A stretch of 64,000 nt of DNA from an uncultured Alphaproteobacteria bacterium (GCA_902600895.1 CACKLF010000001.1:62001-126000); one strand, 5' to 3'. Counted from the first letter of the stretch, positions 1 to 10,496 are shown. The notes: generated by a model not told the origin, from the sequence alone. Made by a program: numbers and translations.

Positions 1-434
1 AACAAGACTGTGTCTTCGGTTTTTACCTGGTATGTTCGATTAATCAGATATGAGACGGTCAACCCCTTTAAAAGCATGCCTGCTGCAGTTTCGTCTGAAA
101 TATTTTCTGGGAGCTTTATTAGACGCTCCGATGGGAAGGTACGTTGTTCAACATATGATCCCGGCTGACCCATAACATAACCTACTCGGTCTCCCAATTT
201 GAAGTTTTGTACGTTTTGACCCAGATCTATAATTTTACCTACAGCCTCCATACCTATTCCTGTGGGAAGTGCTAGTGGATAACTGCCAGAGCGATGGTAA
301 ATATCTATAAAATTCAATCCTACCACGGATTGCTCGATATGTACGTCATTGGGACCCATTTCTTCTAAACTAATATTTCCCCAGCGCATAACCTCTGGTC
401 CCCCATGCTCATTAATGATAATTCCCTTAACCAT
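1..434 (-). CDS. zinc-type alcohol dehydrogenase/NADPH:quinone oxidoreductase, partial (runs off the window start)
   Basis: minus-strand reading from CAT at 432-434 gives MVKGIIINEHGGPEVMRWGNISLEEMGPNDVHI..., typical quinone oxidoreductase N-terminus. Confidence 0.8.
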   Translation of the reverse strand, partial: MVKGIIINEHGGPEVMRWGNISLEEMGPNDVHIEQSVVGLNFIDIYHRSGSYPLALPTGIGMEAVGKIIDLGQNVQNFKLGDRVGYVMGQPGSYVEQRTFPSERLIKLPENISDETAAGMLLKGLTVSYLINRTYQVKTEDTVL

Positions 435-534
435 AAATATCTCCCTATTTCTCTTTTCAATCCTCTGAAAAATATTTATAAAATACAAGGTATATTCTCT
501 GATCATCGACTTTTTTTAACAAATAAGTTTTTAA

Positions 535-1194
535 ATGGACAACAAGCCCTCAAAGCCTCTTCCAGAAACACTACTCAAACAATTTCAGAAGTGGAAATCT
601 ACTCAATTTGAAGAATACAAATACCTGCATAAAAAGCTTTCCGAAGAGGGCCAAAGTCCAGAAGCGATGATAGTCTCTTGCTGTGACAGCCGTGTCAATC
701 CAACATCAATTTTTGATGCAAATATTGGTCAATTCTTTATTCATCGAAATATAGCTAACCTCGTACCTCCTTGTGAAATTGATAATGATCATAGTGGAAC
801 CTCAGCGACACTAGAATACGCTATAGAAAATTTAAAGATTTCACATTTAATTATTCTTGGTCATTCGAGCTGTGGTGGAATACGGGGAGCATACGAGTTG
901 CATAAAAAAAATATTTTGGGTGGTGATAAAAAAAATATTTTTTTACAAAAATGGCTAAAACTTTTATTGCCCACCATAAAAAACCTAAACAAAAATTTGC
1001 CCTCTGAAGAAGCTATTTCAGAACTTGAAAAGTTGTCTATAGTAACTTCCTTAGATAACGTGCTAACCTATCCTTTTGCGCGGAAGGCGTTTGAAAATAA
1101 TACACTTTCAATTTATGGGTTGTGGCATAATATTTCATCTGGAGATTTGGAGCAGTACAACCCTGAAACAAAAAATTTTGAGTTAATTGAGTGA
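535..1194 (+). CDS. beta-class carbonic anhydrase
   Basis: CCDSRVNP, HRNIANLVPP and GHSSCGG motifs. Confidence 0.92.
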   Translation: MDNKPSKPLPETLLKQFQKWKSTQFEEYKYLHKKLSEEGQSPEAMIVSCCDSRVNPTSIFDANIGQFFIHRNIANLVPPCEIDNDHSGTSATLEYAIENLKISHLIILGHSSCGGIRGAYELHKKNILGGDKKNIFLQKWLKLLLPTIKNLNKNLPSEEAISELEKLSIVTSLDNVLTYPFARKAFENNTLSIYGLWHNISSGDLEQYNPETKNFELIE

Positions 1195-1195
1195 T

Positions 1196-1792
1196 TTAAT
1201 ATAAAGTGTTTTTATAAATTTTGTTAACTTGCTCTTCGTCAGCTGCTAGCGATTTTAGGCCAGTTTGGTCTTCTAGAATATTGTACAAACTTTCAAGTGG
1301 TCGTTCCTTTGGCCAATTTTCAGGTTGCCAAAGTGATGATCGTATCAGAGCTTTCCCACAGTGAAGGCCCACAGTCTCAATCTTTATTTTTGTCACTGTT
1401 TTTGGCACCCGGTTTCTAATTTTATGACGATCAAGAGTCTTTTTATCTCTTGATATTTCAGCAAAACCTTGAACCCGAAGGGTTTCATTTACGTTTGGTA
1501 TAAAAAATAAAAGAGCTACTCTAGGGTTAATTAGAATATTGAGTAAACCATCTATTCTATTGTTTCCAGGTCGATCAGGTATTTCAATTGTATTTTTGTC
1601 AAGTATTTTCACGAAACCGTTTGGATCACCTTTTGGTGAAAGATCAAGAGACTCATTATTCGAAGTTCCCAAGATCAAAAACGAAGAATTTTTTATAAAT
1701 CTCTTACTATGTTTATCTAAACTGGGTAAAATTTTTTGTGATGCTCTCTCAGATGGAAGTCCATATAATTCTCGAAGTGTTTTTGCGTCCAT
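1196..1792 (-). CDS. pyridoxamine 5'-phosphate oxidase-family FMN-binding protein (MSMEG_1061-like)
   Basis: SPKGDPNGFVKILDKNTIEIPDRPGNNRIDGLLNIL and RVQGFAEI motifs. Confidence 0.8.
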   Translation of the reverse strand: MDAKTLRELYGLPSERASQKILPSLDKHSKRFIKNSSFLILGTSNNESLDLSPKGDPNGFVKILDKNTIEIPDRPGNNRIDGLLNILINPRVALLFFIPNVNETLRVQGFAEISRDKKTLDRHKIRNRVPKTVTKIKIETVGLHCGKALIRSSLWQPENWPKERPLESLYNILEDQTGLKSLAADEEQVNKIYKNTLY

Positions 1793-1908
1793 TTACAATA
1801 CTCTAAATAAAAGAAATATTTTTTTCACTTAAAATTATTTTCTGGTATAAAGGAAGTATAATACTAAATCTATTAGTTCTAAAAAAAAAAATAGAAATAG
1901 GATAAAAG

Positions 1909-2355
1909 TTGGTCTGGAATACATATTTATCTGGTGAGATTCATTCGGATTGGCGAGACGAAATTATTAGTGGCTGTAATCATTTAGACGTTATATTCAC
2001 CAGCCCTGTTACCGACCACGAGGCATCAGACGACTGTGGCACTTCAATTCTTGGAAAAGAGGATAAAAAATTTTGGCATGATCGAAAGGGTGCTGGAATA
2101 AATTGTATCAGAACCAGAAAACTCCTAATGAGTGCTGATATTGTAGTAGTTAGATTCGGTGATAAGTATAAGCAATGGAATGCTGCATTTGAAGCAGGTT
2201 ATGCTTCAGCACTAGGTAAGTCTTTAATTATACTTCACTCAGAGGAATATCAACACGCCTTGAAAGAGGTTGACGCAGCTGCACTCGCAGTCGCTTCAAG
2301 TACAGAGCAAGTAATTCAAATTCTATCTTATGTTGTTAATGGCAAGTTGGATTAG
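1909..2355 (+). CDS. YtoQ family protein
   Basis: YLSGEIHSDWRDEI...KYKQWNAAFEAGYA resembles the YtoQ family; TTG start. Confidence 0.75.
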   Translation: MVWNTYLSGEIHSDWRDEIISGCNHLDVIFTSPVTDHEASDDCGTSILGKEDKKFWHDRKGAGINCIRTRKLLMSADIVVVRFGDKYKQWNAAFEAGYASALGKSLIILHSEEYQHALKEVDAAALAVASSTEQVIQILSYVVNGKLD

Positions 2356-2358
2356 TAT

Positions 2359-2913
2359 ATGAAAAAATATTTTTTATATGTTCTGTCTATAATGTATTTG
2401 ACTATTTTGCCTTCTGTAGTCATGGGAGAAAACATGCTGATAGATAATTTTTCCAAAAAACCCAAAAATAAGTGGCAGTTCTTTACAGATCAGGTGATGG
2501 GTGGAGTATCAGAGGGAAATGCAAATATTATATCAGATGGTAATGAGAATTATGTAAGGCTTGAAGGATCTGTCAGTACGGCTAATAATGGAGGCTTTAT
2601 ACAAATTAGAGCAGATATAAGTGCCGCAAAAAAAGATACAAAAGGTATAATAATAAAGGCAAAAGGAAATGGTGAAAACTATTATATTCATCTGAGGACT
2701 GGTAGTACAGTTCTGCCCTGGCAATATTACCAAATGAGTTTTCCTACCTCTAAAAATTGGAGTGAAATAAAGTTGCCTTTTGTTGATTTTGAGCGATCCA
2801 GCTCTTGGATCAGTAAAAAAGTAACTGGAGATAAAATAAGAACGATTGGAATAGTTGCCTATGGGAAAAACCATAAAGCTAAGCTAGATGTATCTTATCT
2901 TTCGTTTTACTAA
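2359..2913 (+). CDS. CIA30 family protein with signal peptide
   Basis: N-terminal signal peptide; WQFFTDQVMGGVSEGNANI and CIA30-like C-terminus. Confidence 0.75.
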   Translation: MKKYFLYVLSIMYLTILPSVVMGENMLIDNFSKKPKNKWQFFTDQVMGGVSEGNANIISDGNENYVRLEGSVSTANNGGFIQIRADISAAKKDTKGIIIKAKGNGENYYIHLRTGSTVLPWQYYQMSFPTSKNWSEIKLPFVDFERSSSWISKKVTGDKIRTIGIVAYGKNHKAKLDVSYLSFY

Positions 2914-2939
2914 AAAAGTAAGTCAGCACTGTAACTACT

Positions 2940-4739
2940 TCAATTATCCATCTTTAGTGCAGTTATAAATGCCTCTTGAGGTATTTCCACGCGCCCAAAC
3001 TGGCGCATCTTCTTCTTACCAGCCTTTTGCTTTTCTAAGAGCTTTCGCTTTCTTGTCACGTCACCCCCATAGCATTTTGCGGTTACATCTTTACGAAGTG
3101 CTGATATTGTTTCTCTTGCTATGACTCTTCCACCAATAGCTGCCTGAATAGGAACTTTAAACATATGCTGAGGTATTAAATTTTTAAGCTTTTCACACAT
3201 AGCTCTTCCTCTAGATTCAGATCGAGCTCTGTGTACCATTATCGATAGTGCGTCTACTGGCTCCTCATTAACTAATATTTGCATTTTTACCAAATCATCT
3301 TGTGAGTATTTATCCATTTGATAGTCGAAGCTTGCATAGCCTTTCGTGACTGACTTAAGCTTGTCATAAAAATCAAAAACTACTTCGTTTAAAGGCAAAT
3401 CATACACGACCATAGCTCTTGAGCCGGCATAGGTTAGGTCTAACTGGATTCCGCGTCTATCTTGACAAAGTTTCAATACATCCCCTAAATATTCATCGGG
3501 TACCAAAATGGTAGCCTTTATTCGTGGTTCCTCTATGTGGCTAATCTTTACGGGATCAGGCATATCTGCAGGATTATGAAGTGGTTGCATAGACCCATCG
3601 GTAATGTATATTTGATAGATAACGCTTGGCGCAGTTGTTATAAGCTCGATATTATATTCCCTCTCTATTCTATCACGCACTACCTCTAAATGGAGCAATC
3701 CCAGGAAGCCGCAACGAAATCCAAAGCCAAGAGCGGCTGAAGTCTCCATTTCATAAGAGAATGAGGCATCATTTAGAGCCAGTTTATCAATCGCATCTCT
3801 CAAATTTTCAAAATCTGAGGTGTCAACGGGGAACAAACCGCAAAAAACAACGGGTTGAGATGGTTTATAACCAGGCAATGGAGTTGTGCATGGACTCTTT
3901 TCATGAGTGATTGTATCGCCAACTCTTGTATCTCTAACTTGCTTGATTGATGCGGTCATAACCCCAATTTCTCCAGGCCCTAAAATTGGGATGTCTTCCA
4001 TTTCAGGTGTCAATACTGCCAATTTATCTACATTATAGGTAGCACCCGTTTTTATCATTCTTATTTTGTCACCTTTTTTTATTGATCCGTCTATAATTCT
4101 AATGAGTACTACCACACCAAGATAAGCATCATACCAACTATCCACTAACATTGCTTTGAGTGGAGCTTCTAAGTCTCCCTCAGGATGGGGAAGTTCATTC
4201 ACTATAGTTTCGAGAACATTTCTAACACCCATTCCAGTCTTTGCAGAGATCTCTACAGCCCCACTAGCATCTATTCCAATAACATCTTCAATTTGGGTTT
4301 TAACTCTTTTACAATCAGCGGCTGGTAAATCAATCTTGTTCAGTATTGGGACTATCTCATGGTCTGCGTCTATTGCGGTGTAAACATTTGCTAAAGTTTG
4401 TGCTTCAACACCTTGCGATGCGTCTACTACAAGTAAAGAGCCCTCAACGGCTTTCATGGATCTTGAGACCTCATAAGCAAAATCCACATGGCCAGGGGTA
4501 TCGATTAAGTTCAAAATAAATGATTCTCCATTTTCAGATTTATAATTCAATCTCACAGTGTTAGCTTTAATTGTTATTCCCCGCTCTCTCTCTATATCCA
4601 TTGAGTCTAATATTTGGGCTCTCATGTCTCTGCCAGAAACAGTATGAGTTTCTTCAATCAATCTGTCAGCTAGAGTTGATTTACCGTGATCAATGTGGGC
4701 AACTATTGAGAAATTTCGTATTTTTTTTAAATCAACCAT
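2940..4739 (-). CDS. lepA: elongation factor 4 (LepA)
   Basis: [21 protein letters not shown], GTPase motifs, LepA C-terminal domain; start chosen at MVDLKKIRN. Confidence 0.97.
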   Translation of the reverse strand: MVDLKKIRNFSIVAHIDHGKSTLADRLIEETHTVSGRDMRAQILDSMDIERERGITIKANTVRLNYKSENGESFILNLIDTPGHVDFAYEVSRSMKAVEGSLLVVDASQGVEAQTLANVYTAIDADHEIVPILNKIDLPAADCKRVKTQIEDVIGIDASGAVEISAKTGMGVRNVLETIVNELPHPEGDLEAPLKAMLVDSWYDAYLGVVVLIRIIDGSIKKGDKIRMIKTGATYNVDKLAVLTPEMEDIPILGPGEIGVMTASIKQVRDTRVGDTITHEKSPCTTPLPGYKPSQPVVFCGLFPVDTSDFENLRDAIDKLALNDASFSYEMETSAALGFGFRCGFLGLLHLEVVRDRIEREYNIELITTAPSVIYQIYITDGSMQPLHNPADMPDPVKISHIEEPRIKATILVPDEYLGDVLKLCQDRRGIQLDLTYAGSRAMVVYDLPLNEVVFDFYDKLKSVTKGYASFDYQMDKYSQDDLVKMQILVNEEPVDALSIMVHRARSESRGRAMCEKLKNLIPQHMFKVPIQAAIGGRVIARETISALRKDVTAKCYGGDVTRKRKLLEKQKAGKKKMRQFGRVEIPQEAFITALKMDN

Positions 4740-4823
4740 AATTTTTGACCTTACCAAATTCTCTGGAGGTTAAAATTTAGTTATTGCATATAAGTTTTTC
4801 AGCTCTTCAGTCCTAAATTTTCA

Positions 4824-5111
4824 TCAAGAGGGGGACTTGGTTGAAGTAATTTGTCTCTTAACTTTTAAGGCGTTGGAAGATAATAAATGATCTTTTGCTT
4901 TCAGTAAGAATGGATCAAGACCGCCTTTGGCATCCACAGTGCGTAAAGTGGAAGCAGCAACTTTAAACTTAAAAGACTTACCTAATAATTCTGAGCTAAG
5001 AGTAACATTGCTTAAATTAGGAAGAAATCTTCTCTTAGTTCTATTTTTTGCATGGCTTACATTATTACCAACTTGAACAGTCTTGCCTGTTAATTCACAC
5101 TTTCTAGACAT
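4824..5111 (-). CDS. rpmB: 50S ribosomal protein L28
   Basis: [33 protein letters not shown]. Confidence 0.97.
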   Translation of the reverse strand: MSRKCELTGKTVQVGNNVSHAKNRTKRRFLPNLSNVTLSSELLGKSFKFKVAASTLRTVDAKGGLDPFLLKAKDHLLSSNALKVKRQITSTKSPS

Positions 5112-5215
5112 AATTTATCACTTACCTTAATTTTCTGAAAACTTCTAACCTTCATTATATTATTCGTCAAGACAAACATTTTTGTCTTAATTCAATAAAA
5201 TCAACCATCAAAAAG

Positions 5216-6424
5216 CTAAATTTCTGTATCATAAGATATCATATTATCACTCATTTCAAGATGAAGATTATTAAGAGAGTAGGGGTTTTCTCTAGCTATT
5301 TTCTCATTAAGCTCTATACCTAGTCCAGGCTCTTCAGGGGGCACAATAAATCCAGTGTCCCAGATTATGTCTTTTGAAATAAGTTCTCTTTGAAAACCTT
5401 TGCCAGTTTTAATAGTTTCTAAAATTAGTAAATTTGGGATACTTGTTCCTAAATGAATATTTGCTATCCACTCTATTGGGCCTGCATACAGATGTGGTGC
5501 AATTGATGCATTATATGTTTCAGCTAATACAGAAATTTTTTTTGCTTCCCAAATTCCACCCACTCTACCTAACGCGGGCTGCAAAATGTTCGCCGCACCA
5601 AACTTTAGTACCTGACTAAATTCCTGTTTCGTTGTGAGCCTCTCCCCAGTTGCTATTGGTATTGTGGTAGATTTTGCAACCTTTGCCATTTCTTCAGGGT
5701 TGTCTGGTGGTATAGGTTCTTCAAACCATAAGGGGTCGTAGAGTTCAATTTTCCTTGCTAATCGACATGCCCCTGAGGTTGTGAATTGGCCATGAGTGCC
5801 AAACAGAATGTCAGCTTTATTACCTATAGCCTTTCTGATTTCCCTGCAGAAATCTTCAGTTCTTTCCAAATCAGACATACTTGGTTGATGACCGTCAAAA
5901 ATAGTATAGGGTCCAGCAGGATCAAATTTGACTGCAGTAAAACCTAACTTAATATATTTTTCAGCTACTGAAGCTGATGCTACAGGGTCAGCATAAAAAG
6001 TATCTGGGTTTTCATTATCATTCGGATATAAATAAGAATAGCTTCTCAGACGACTATTTACTTTACCACCCAGAAGTTTGTAAACTGGCTCGCCATACAT
6101 TTTACCAATGATATCCCAGCACGCTATTTCCATACCAGAGAATGCACCAATTATTGTGGGGTCTGGGCGTTGGGAAAATCCGGAAGAGTATACCTTTCGA
6201 AACATCAATTCAATATTACGTGGATCTTCATCGTAAAGGTACCTCTCGAACACATCGAAAATAATACCTTTCATTGCTTCAGGACTTACCGACGATGCGT
6301 AACATTCTCCATAGCCAATTATTCCACACTTTGTGGTAAGTTTAACAAACTGAAAATATTTTCCACCAATGTAAGGAGGTTTATTTCCAACAATAAAAAC
6401 CTCTAAATCTGCTAAGACTGCCAT
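5216..6424 (-). CDS. mandelate racemase/muconate lactonizing enzyme family (galactonate dehydratase-like)
   Basis: enolase superfamily fold motifs (AVKFDPAGP, WFEEPIPPDN, ATGERLTTKQEF). Confidence 0.88.
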   Translation of the reverse strand: MAVLADLEVFIVGNKPPYIGGKYFQFVKLTTKCGIIGYGECYASSVSPEAMKGIIFDVFERYLYDEDPRNIELMFRKVYSSGFSQRPDPTIIGAFSGMEIACWDIIGKMYGEPVYKLLGGKVNSRLRSYSYLYPNDNENPDTFYADPVASASVAEKYIKLGFTAVKFDPAGPYTIFDGHQPSMSDLERTEDFCREIRKAIGNKADILFGTHGQFTTSGACRLARKIELYDPLWFEEPIPPDNPEEMAKVAKSTTIPIATGERLTTKQEFSQVLKFGAANILQPALGRVGGIWEAKKISVLAETYNASIAPHLYAGPIEWIANIHLGTSIPNLLILETIKTGKGFQRELISKDIIWDTGFIVPPEEPGLGIELNEKIARENPYSLNNLHLEMSDNMISYDTEI

Positions 6425-6445
6425 TTTACCTCACCAAAATCTTAG

Positions 6446-7525
6446 TCAAAAAACTATGACATTTCGTTTGGCATCTCCACGTCTAGTTTCGTCTATAGCA
6501 TCATTTATATTCTCTAATGAATATCTACCACTAATTAGCTCATCAAGGCGATAATTTCCTTTCCGCCATAAATCGATTATCAGGGGTATGTCTTCACCTA
6601 TGACAGTTTGACCCATTTTGGAACCCATTATACTTAAATTATTTCCAGCCATATCTAGAACATCATATGGTATAAGGGAATCTTGAGATGGGGGCATACC
6701 AACCAAGACAGCCGTTCCTCCTTTTTTTAAATATTTCAGTGCGTCTTCGAATAACCTTCCTACTCCTACCGTTATAAATACGTAATCAACACCCTCTCCA
6801 AATGTAAGTTCCATGACTTGATCTTTTAAATTAGTTGAATTGCCATTTATGCAGTGGGTGGCGCCAAACATTTTAGCTATGGCTAATTTTTTTTTTGAAA
6901 TATCAACTGCTATTATTTTTGAGGCTAAATTGTGTTTTGCTCCTTGTAAAGCATTCAACCCAACTCCACCACAACCAAATATCATTGCGGTTTGGCCCTG
7001 AGAAAGCCTAGCTGTATTTTTAACTGAGCCAAAGCCAGTTATTACACCACATGCTAATAACGAGGCTACGTCAAAAGGGATATCATCCGGCAATTTAACA
7101 CACTGGCTTTCTTGAACAACGACTTTTTCTGCGAAGGCTCCTACTTTTATTCCACGGACAAATTTTTCCCCAATTTTGTTTGACAGGGGTGTATATTCAT
7201 CATCCCACTTAAAATTACAGGAAGTAGGATCTAAGTTAATGCATGAGGAGCATACACTGCAGCTTCTAATTAATGTCACGAGGACTTTGTCTCCTAATTT
7301 CAAATTGTTAACCTTTGTGCCAATTTTTGTTATGTAGCCTGAGGCCTCATGGCCATATATTGCTGGTAATTTATCTTGCCAAATACCGTCCATAGAGGAT
7401 ATGTCTGAGTGACAGATTGCACTTGCCTTTAAGGTCACCTCAATTTCGTTTTCCATAGGATCATCAAGGCTTACATTTTCAATAATTAAAGGTGATTTAT
7501 AATCTCTACAAACCGCTGCCTTCAT
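6446..7525 (-). CDS. zinc-dependent alcohol dehydrogenase
   Basis: GHEASGYI, CxxCxxC zinc motif, Rossmann GCGGVGLNALQGA. Confidence 0.9.
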   Translation of the reverse strand: MKAAVCRDYKSPLIIENVSLDDPMENEIEVTLKASAICHSDISSMDGIWQDKLPAIYGHEASGYITKIGTKVNNLKLGDKVLVTLIRSCSVCSSCINLDPTSCNFKWDDEYTPLSNKIGEKFVRGIKVGAFAEKVVVQESQCVKLPDDIPFDVASLLACGVITGFGSVKNTARLSQGQTAMIFGCGGVGLNALQGAKHNLASKIIAVDISKKKLAIAKMFGATHCINGNSTNLKDQVMELTFGEGVDYVFITVGVGRLFEDALKYLKKGGTAVLVGMPPSQDSLIPYDVLDMAGNNLSIMGSKMGQTVIGEDIPLIIDLWRKGNYRLDELISGRYSLENINDAIDETRRGDAKRNVIVF

Positions 7526-7696
7526 AATGTATCTTTCTTTTCCATAAGAATTCCCTGTAATAGAGAATAATGCAAGAATATTATCAATCTAGCTTCTTAA
7601 TTTCTAGTGCAAAAAATTGAAGTTTATAATTTGCGCTATTAATAATTTTTCCCTATTAATTAAATCTGCCATAATTTTTATTTGGGATACGTAAAT

Positions 7697-9520
7697 TTGT
7701 GCGGAATTGTTGGAATAATAGGATCAACCTCAGTTCAATCCTCAATTATTGAAGCTCTGGAAAAGCTTGAATATCGTGGGTATGATAGTGCAGGCATTGC
7801 AACAATTTCAGAAAATGAAATCCTTTGTAGAAGATCGGTAGGAAAACTTTCATGTCTAAAAAATGAATTATCCAATGCCCCTGTTCTCGGGAAGATTGGT
7901 ATTGGGCACACCCGTTGGGCCACTCATGGTGCTCCTTCAATAGATAATGCTCATCCTCATCAAGTTGGAAAAGTAGCATTAGTTCATAATGGGATAATTG
8001 AAAATTACAATGAGCTAAAGGCACAGATTATAAGTGAAGGTGGTATAATGGTGAGTGAGACAGATACTGAAGTTGTTGCTGCTTTTTGTAATATGTTTTT
8101 AGAGTCTGGTATGAGCCCAGAGGAGGCTGTTTCTTCTACTTTGGGCCAACTGAAAGGTGCTTATGCACTATGTTTTATCTTTGAGGGCAATGAAGATCTA
8201 ATAATTGCGGCCAGAAAAGGAAGTCCTTTAGTCGTTGGGTGGGGTGTTGAGGAAATGTTTGTTGGGTCAGATGCTATTGCGTTGGCTCATTTGACTAACC
8301 AATTGACTTATGTAGAAGAAGAAAATTACGTGGTAATTTCAAGAAAAGAGGCAAAATTTTTTAACTTTGAGGGAAAAGAGCAACCTTCAAAAAAGGTATT
8401 TGTCAATTCTGAAAGTGTACTGGTTACAAAAAGTGGTTATAGACATTTCATGCATAAAGAAATTAATGAGCAAGCTTCAGTAATATCTTATGCTCTTGGT
8501 TCCTACACAAGTTTTGATAGAAAAAGAATACTTTTACCTAACCAAATACCAAGTTTTGCAAAGATGGATCGTCTAATTATCTCTGCCTGCGGTACTGCAT
8601 TCTTGGCCGGTCATGTCGCAAAGTATTGGTTTGAAAAAATTTCTGGTCTACCATCTGACATAGATATAGCATCTGAATTTCGATATAGAGAGCCCATAAT
8701 ATCCAAAAAAACTGGTGCTATCTTCGTTAGCCAATCGGGTGAAACAGCTGATACATTAGCTGCGTTGCGGATGGCAAAATCCAACTCAATTGAGACAATT
8801 GTAGTAGTAAATTCAGAAAATAGTACAATGGCCAGAGAGTCAGATATTATCATGCCAATAAAGGCTGGTGTTGAGGTAGGTGTTGCCTCTACAAAGGCTT
8901 TTACCTCTCAATTATTAGTGTTGGCTGCACTGGTCATTGAAGCGGCTCGACAGAGAAAAAAGATCAGCCCAAAACAAGAAGAAGAGTTTATTAACCAATT
9001 ATTTGCAATACCAAGGTTAATAAATGAGGTTCTTTCTAGAGAAAATGAAATAATAAATATATGTTCGGAGCTCGCAAATGCTCAAGATATTCTTTTTATT
9101 GCAAGAGGTCCTCTTTATCCACTCGCTTTAGAAGGGGCTTTAAAACTTAAAGAGATAAGTTACATACATGCCGAAGGTTATGCTGCGGGTGAGCTAAAGC
9201 ATGGGCCCATCGCATTGGTCGATAGCAGTGTCCCCATAATATGTTTCGCCCCAAGTAATATTCTTTATGACAAGACGACAAGCAATATACATGAAGTTAT
9301 CGCAAGGGGTGGAAAGGTTATTTTAGTATCAGATAAAGGGGGTTTAAGTGATTTTAAAGGAGACGTTTGGAAGTCTTTTGAGATGCCTTTTTCTGAACCT
9401 TTCATTCTACCCATACTCTACGCATTGCCCGCCCAATTACTTGCATATTATTCAGCTATAGAAAAAGGTACGGACGTAGATCAGCCTAGAAATCTGGCTA
9501 AATCAGTGACGGTTGAATGA
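7697..9520 (+). CDS. glmS: glutamine--fructose-6-phosphate aminotransferase
   Basis: CGIVGIIGS N-terminal nucleophile Cys (TTG start at 7697 puts Cys at position 2), SIS domains, C-terminus DVDQPRNLAKSVTVE. Confidence 0.97.
   Translation: MCGIVGIIGSTSVQSSIIEALEKLEYRGYDSAGIATISENEILCRRSVGKLSCLKNELSNAPVLGKIGIGHTRWATHGAPSIDNAHPHQVGKVALVHNGIIENYNELKAQIISEGGIMVSETDTEVVAAFCNMFLESGMSPEEAVSSTLGQLKGAYALCFIFEGNEDLIIAARKGSPLVVGWGVEEMFVGSDAIALAHLTNQLTYVEEENYVVISRKEAKFFNFEGKEQPSKKVFVNSESVLVTKSGYRHFMHKEINEQASVISYALGSYTSFDRKRILLPNQIPSFAKMDRLIISACGTAFLAGHVAKYWFEKISGLPSDIDIASEFRYREPIISKKTGAIFVSQSGETADTLAALRMAKSNSIETIVVVNSENSTMARESDIIMPIKAGVEVGVASTKAFTSQLLVLAALVIEAARQRKKISPKQEEEFINQLFAIPRLINEVLSRENEIINICSELANAQDILFIARGPLYPLALEGALKLKEISYIHAEGYAAGELKHGPIALVDSSVPIICFAPSNILYDKTTSNIHEVIARGGKVILVSDKGGLSDFKGDVWKSFEMPFSEPFILPILYALPAQLLAYYSAIEKGTDVDQPRNLAKSVTVE
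9500..9520 (+). other. att0: native glmS tail AAATCAGTGACGGTTGAATGA (KSVTVE-stop), proposed primary attachment site
   Basis: same tail recurs downstream at 9926, 12325, 14484, 14910, 15330. Confidence 0.75.
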
Positions 9521-9538
9521 TGGGGTTGTGTGGATTTT
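9521..9538 (+). repeat. cassette 1 left arm TGGGGTTGTGTGGATTTT
   Basis: inverted partner AAAACCCACACAACCCCA at 9907..9924; 17/18 complementary, 13 bp perfect core. Confidence 0.9.
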
Positions 9539-9550
9539 AGGAGATAATCA

Positions 9551-9904
9551 TTGAGTAGAAATATTGTAAAAATTCTAGATAAAGGGTTTTCCGATATCTC
9601 TGCTGGCGAGAAAATGCTGATTTCTTCGCCAGAAAAAATTTCAGATTTTATTTTTAACATACCCAAGGGTTCTTATTTAAGCATTAAAGAACTTAGGCGT
9701 GGACTAGCATTAAAAGCAGGAGCAGATAATACTTGTCCAGTAACAACGGGGATATTTCTGAGGATGGCAATTGAACAGCATAAAGATGATGTAACTTTCC
9801 CTTACTGGAGAGTTGTTAATGAAAAACACCCTGTAGTGAAAAAGTTAAACCTTGATGAAAATCAAATAAAAAAGAGGAGAGTTGATGAGGGAATACCATG
9901 CTAA
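9551..9904 (+). CDS. 117-aa protein, possibly 6-O-methylguanine-DNA methyltransferase/alkyltransferase-like (ATL) family (cassette 1 cargo)
   Basis: IPKGSYLSIKELRRGLALKAGADNTCPVTTGIFLRMA...FPYWRVVNEKHP; TTG start preceded by AGGAG; family from recollection. Confidence 0.6.
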   Translation: MSRNIVKILDKGFSDISAGEKMLISSPEKISDFIFNIPKGSYLSIKELRRGLALKAGADNTCPVTTGIFLRMAIEQHKDDVTFPYWRVVNEKHPVVKKLNLDENQIKKRRVDEGIPC

Positions 9905-9906
9905 GA

Positions 9907-9924
9907 AAAACCCACACAACCCCA
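9907..9924 (-). repeat. cassette 1 right arm AAAACCCACACAACCCCA
   Basis: inverted repeat of 9521..9538, ends 1 nt before the att1 glmS-like tail. Confidence 0.9.
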
Positions 9925-9925
9925 C

Positions 9926-9946
9926 AAATCGTTCACTGTGGAATAG
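9926..9946 (+). other. att1: glmS-tail copy AAATCGTTCACTGTGGAATAG (reads K-S-F-T-V-E-stop)
   Basis: alignment by codon to glmS tail K-S-V-T-V-E-stop. Confidence 0.8.
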
Positions 9947-9961
9947 TTTTAGAATGAACTA
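9946..9961 (+). repeat. cassette 2 left arm GTTTTAGAATGAACTA
   Basis: inverted partner TAATTCATTGTAAAAC at 10351..10366, 14/16 complementary. Confidence 0.6.
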
Positions 9962-10274
9962 TTATGGTCAACATTACATTCATAACATCAAATTTTCAGT
10001 ACAAAGTTCTAAGTTAGGAATATTTCGTTTAAGTGATGAACGATTTAAAAGGTTAGATTTGATGAATTTTCTATCCAAAAATGGATATTCTTCAAAGCAA
10101 ATAAGTGAATTCTTTAAACTGAATAATATTAAAACAGTTCGAACGAATAAAAATTACACACCAAAAGATGTTTGGGGTGGTTTGAAGAAATATAGAAAAC
10201 GATTAGAAAGATATACAAAAGATAGTGTGAGATTAATTAGTGAAGATATACAAATTATCTTTAAATCTAACTGA
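9954..10274 (+). CDS. small HTH protein resembling the DNA-binding region of recombinases (cassette 2 cargo)
   Basis: LSKNGYSSKQISEFFKLNNIKTVRTNKNYTPKDVWGGLKKYRKRLE; start set at ATG 9954 because the ORF-track start (9882) merely reads through att1. Confidence 0.5.
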   Translation: MNYYGQHYIHNIKFSVQSSKLGIFRLSDERFKRLDLMNFLSKNGYSSKQISEFFKLNNIKTVRTNKNYTPKDVWGGLKKYRKRLERYTKDSVRLISEDIQIIFKSN

Positions 10275-10350
10275 TTATAGAATTTATAAAATATACACAG
10301 GTGATATAAATTATCGATTTTATTCAATAATTTTCACCTAGTTTATTTGT

Positions 10351-10366
10351 TAATTCATTGTAAAAC
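10351..10366 (-). repeat. cassette 2 right arm TAATTCATTGTAAAAC
   Basis: 14/16 inverted repeat of 9946..9961; the glmS-tail expected next to it is degenerate or absent. Confidence 0.55.
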
Positions 10367-10496
10367 TTCAGACCTATTTCTTTTGGAAGTCATTTAATAA
10401 ATCAGGGTGGGTTTCTGATAAAAGATTTCAGTTGGTGAATGATTGAATATTTTTTCTTTTTTTTTAATATTTTATAAAAAATTGATTCAGGTCATT

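Larger units (their letters stand above)
9503..9942 (+). repeat. 440-bp perfect direct repeat, copy 1 (identical to 14487..14926)
   Basis: read base by base; left boundary AAA|TCAGTG vs CAC|TCAGTG, right boundary GTGGA|ATAG vs GTGGA|GTAA. Confidence 0.97.

Noticed and set aside
405-611. 68-aa plus-strand ORF at the window start
   Set aside because: overlaps the quinone oxidoreductase start and the carbonic anhydrase gene in another frame; no protein-like features
9521-9924. The TGGGGTTGTGTGG inverted repeat as a transcription terminator
   Set aside because: arms are about 380 bp apart at opposite ends of the cassette, not a local stem-loop
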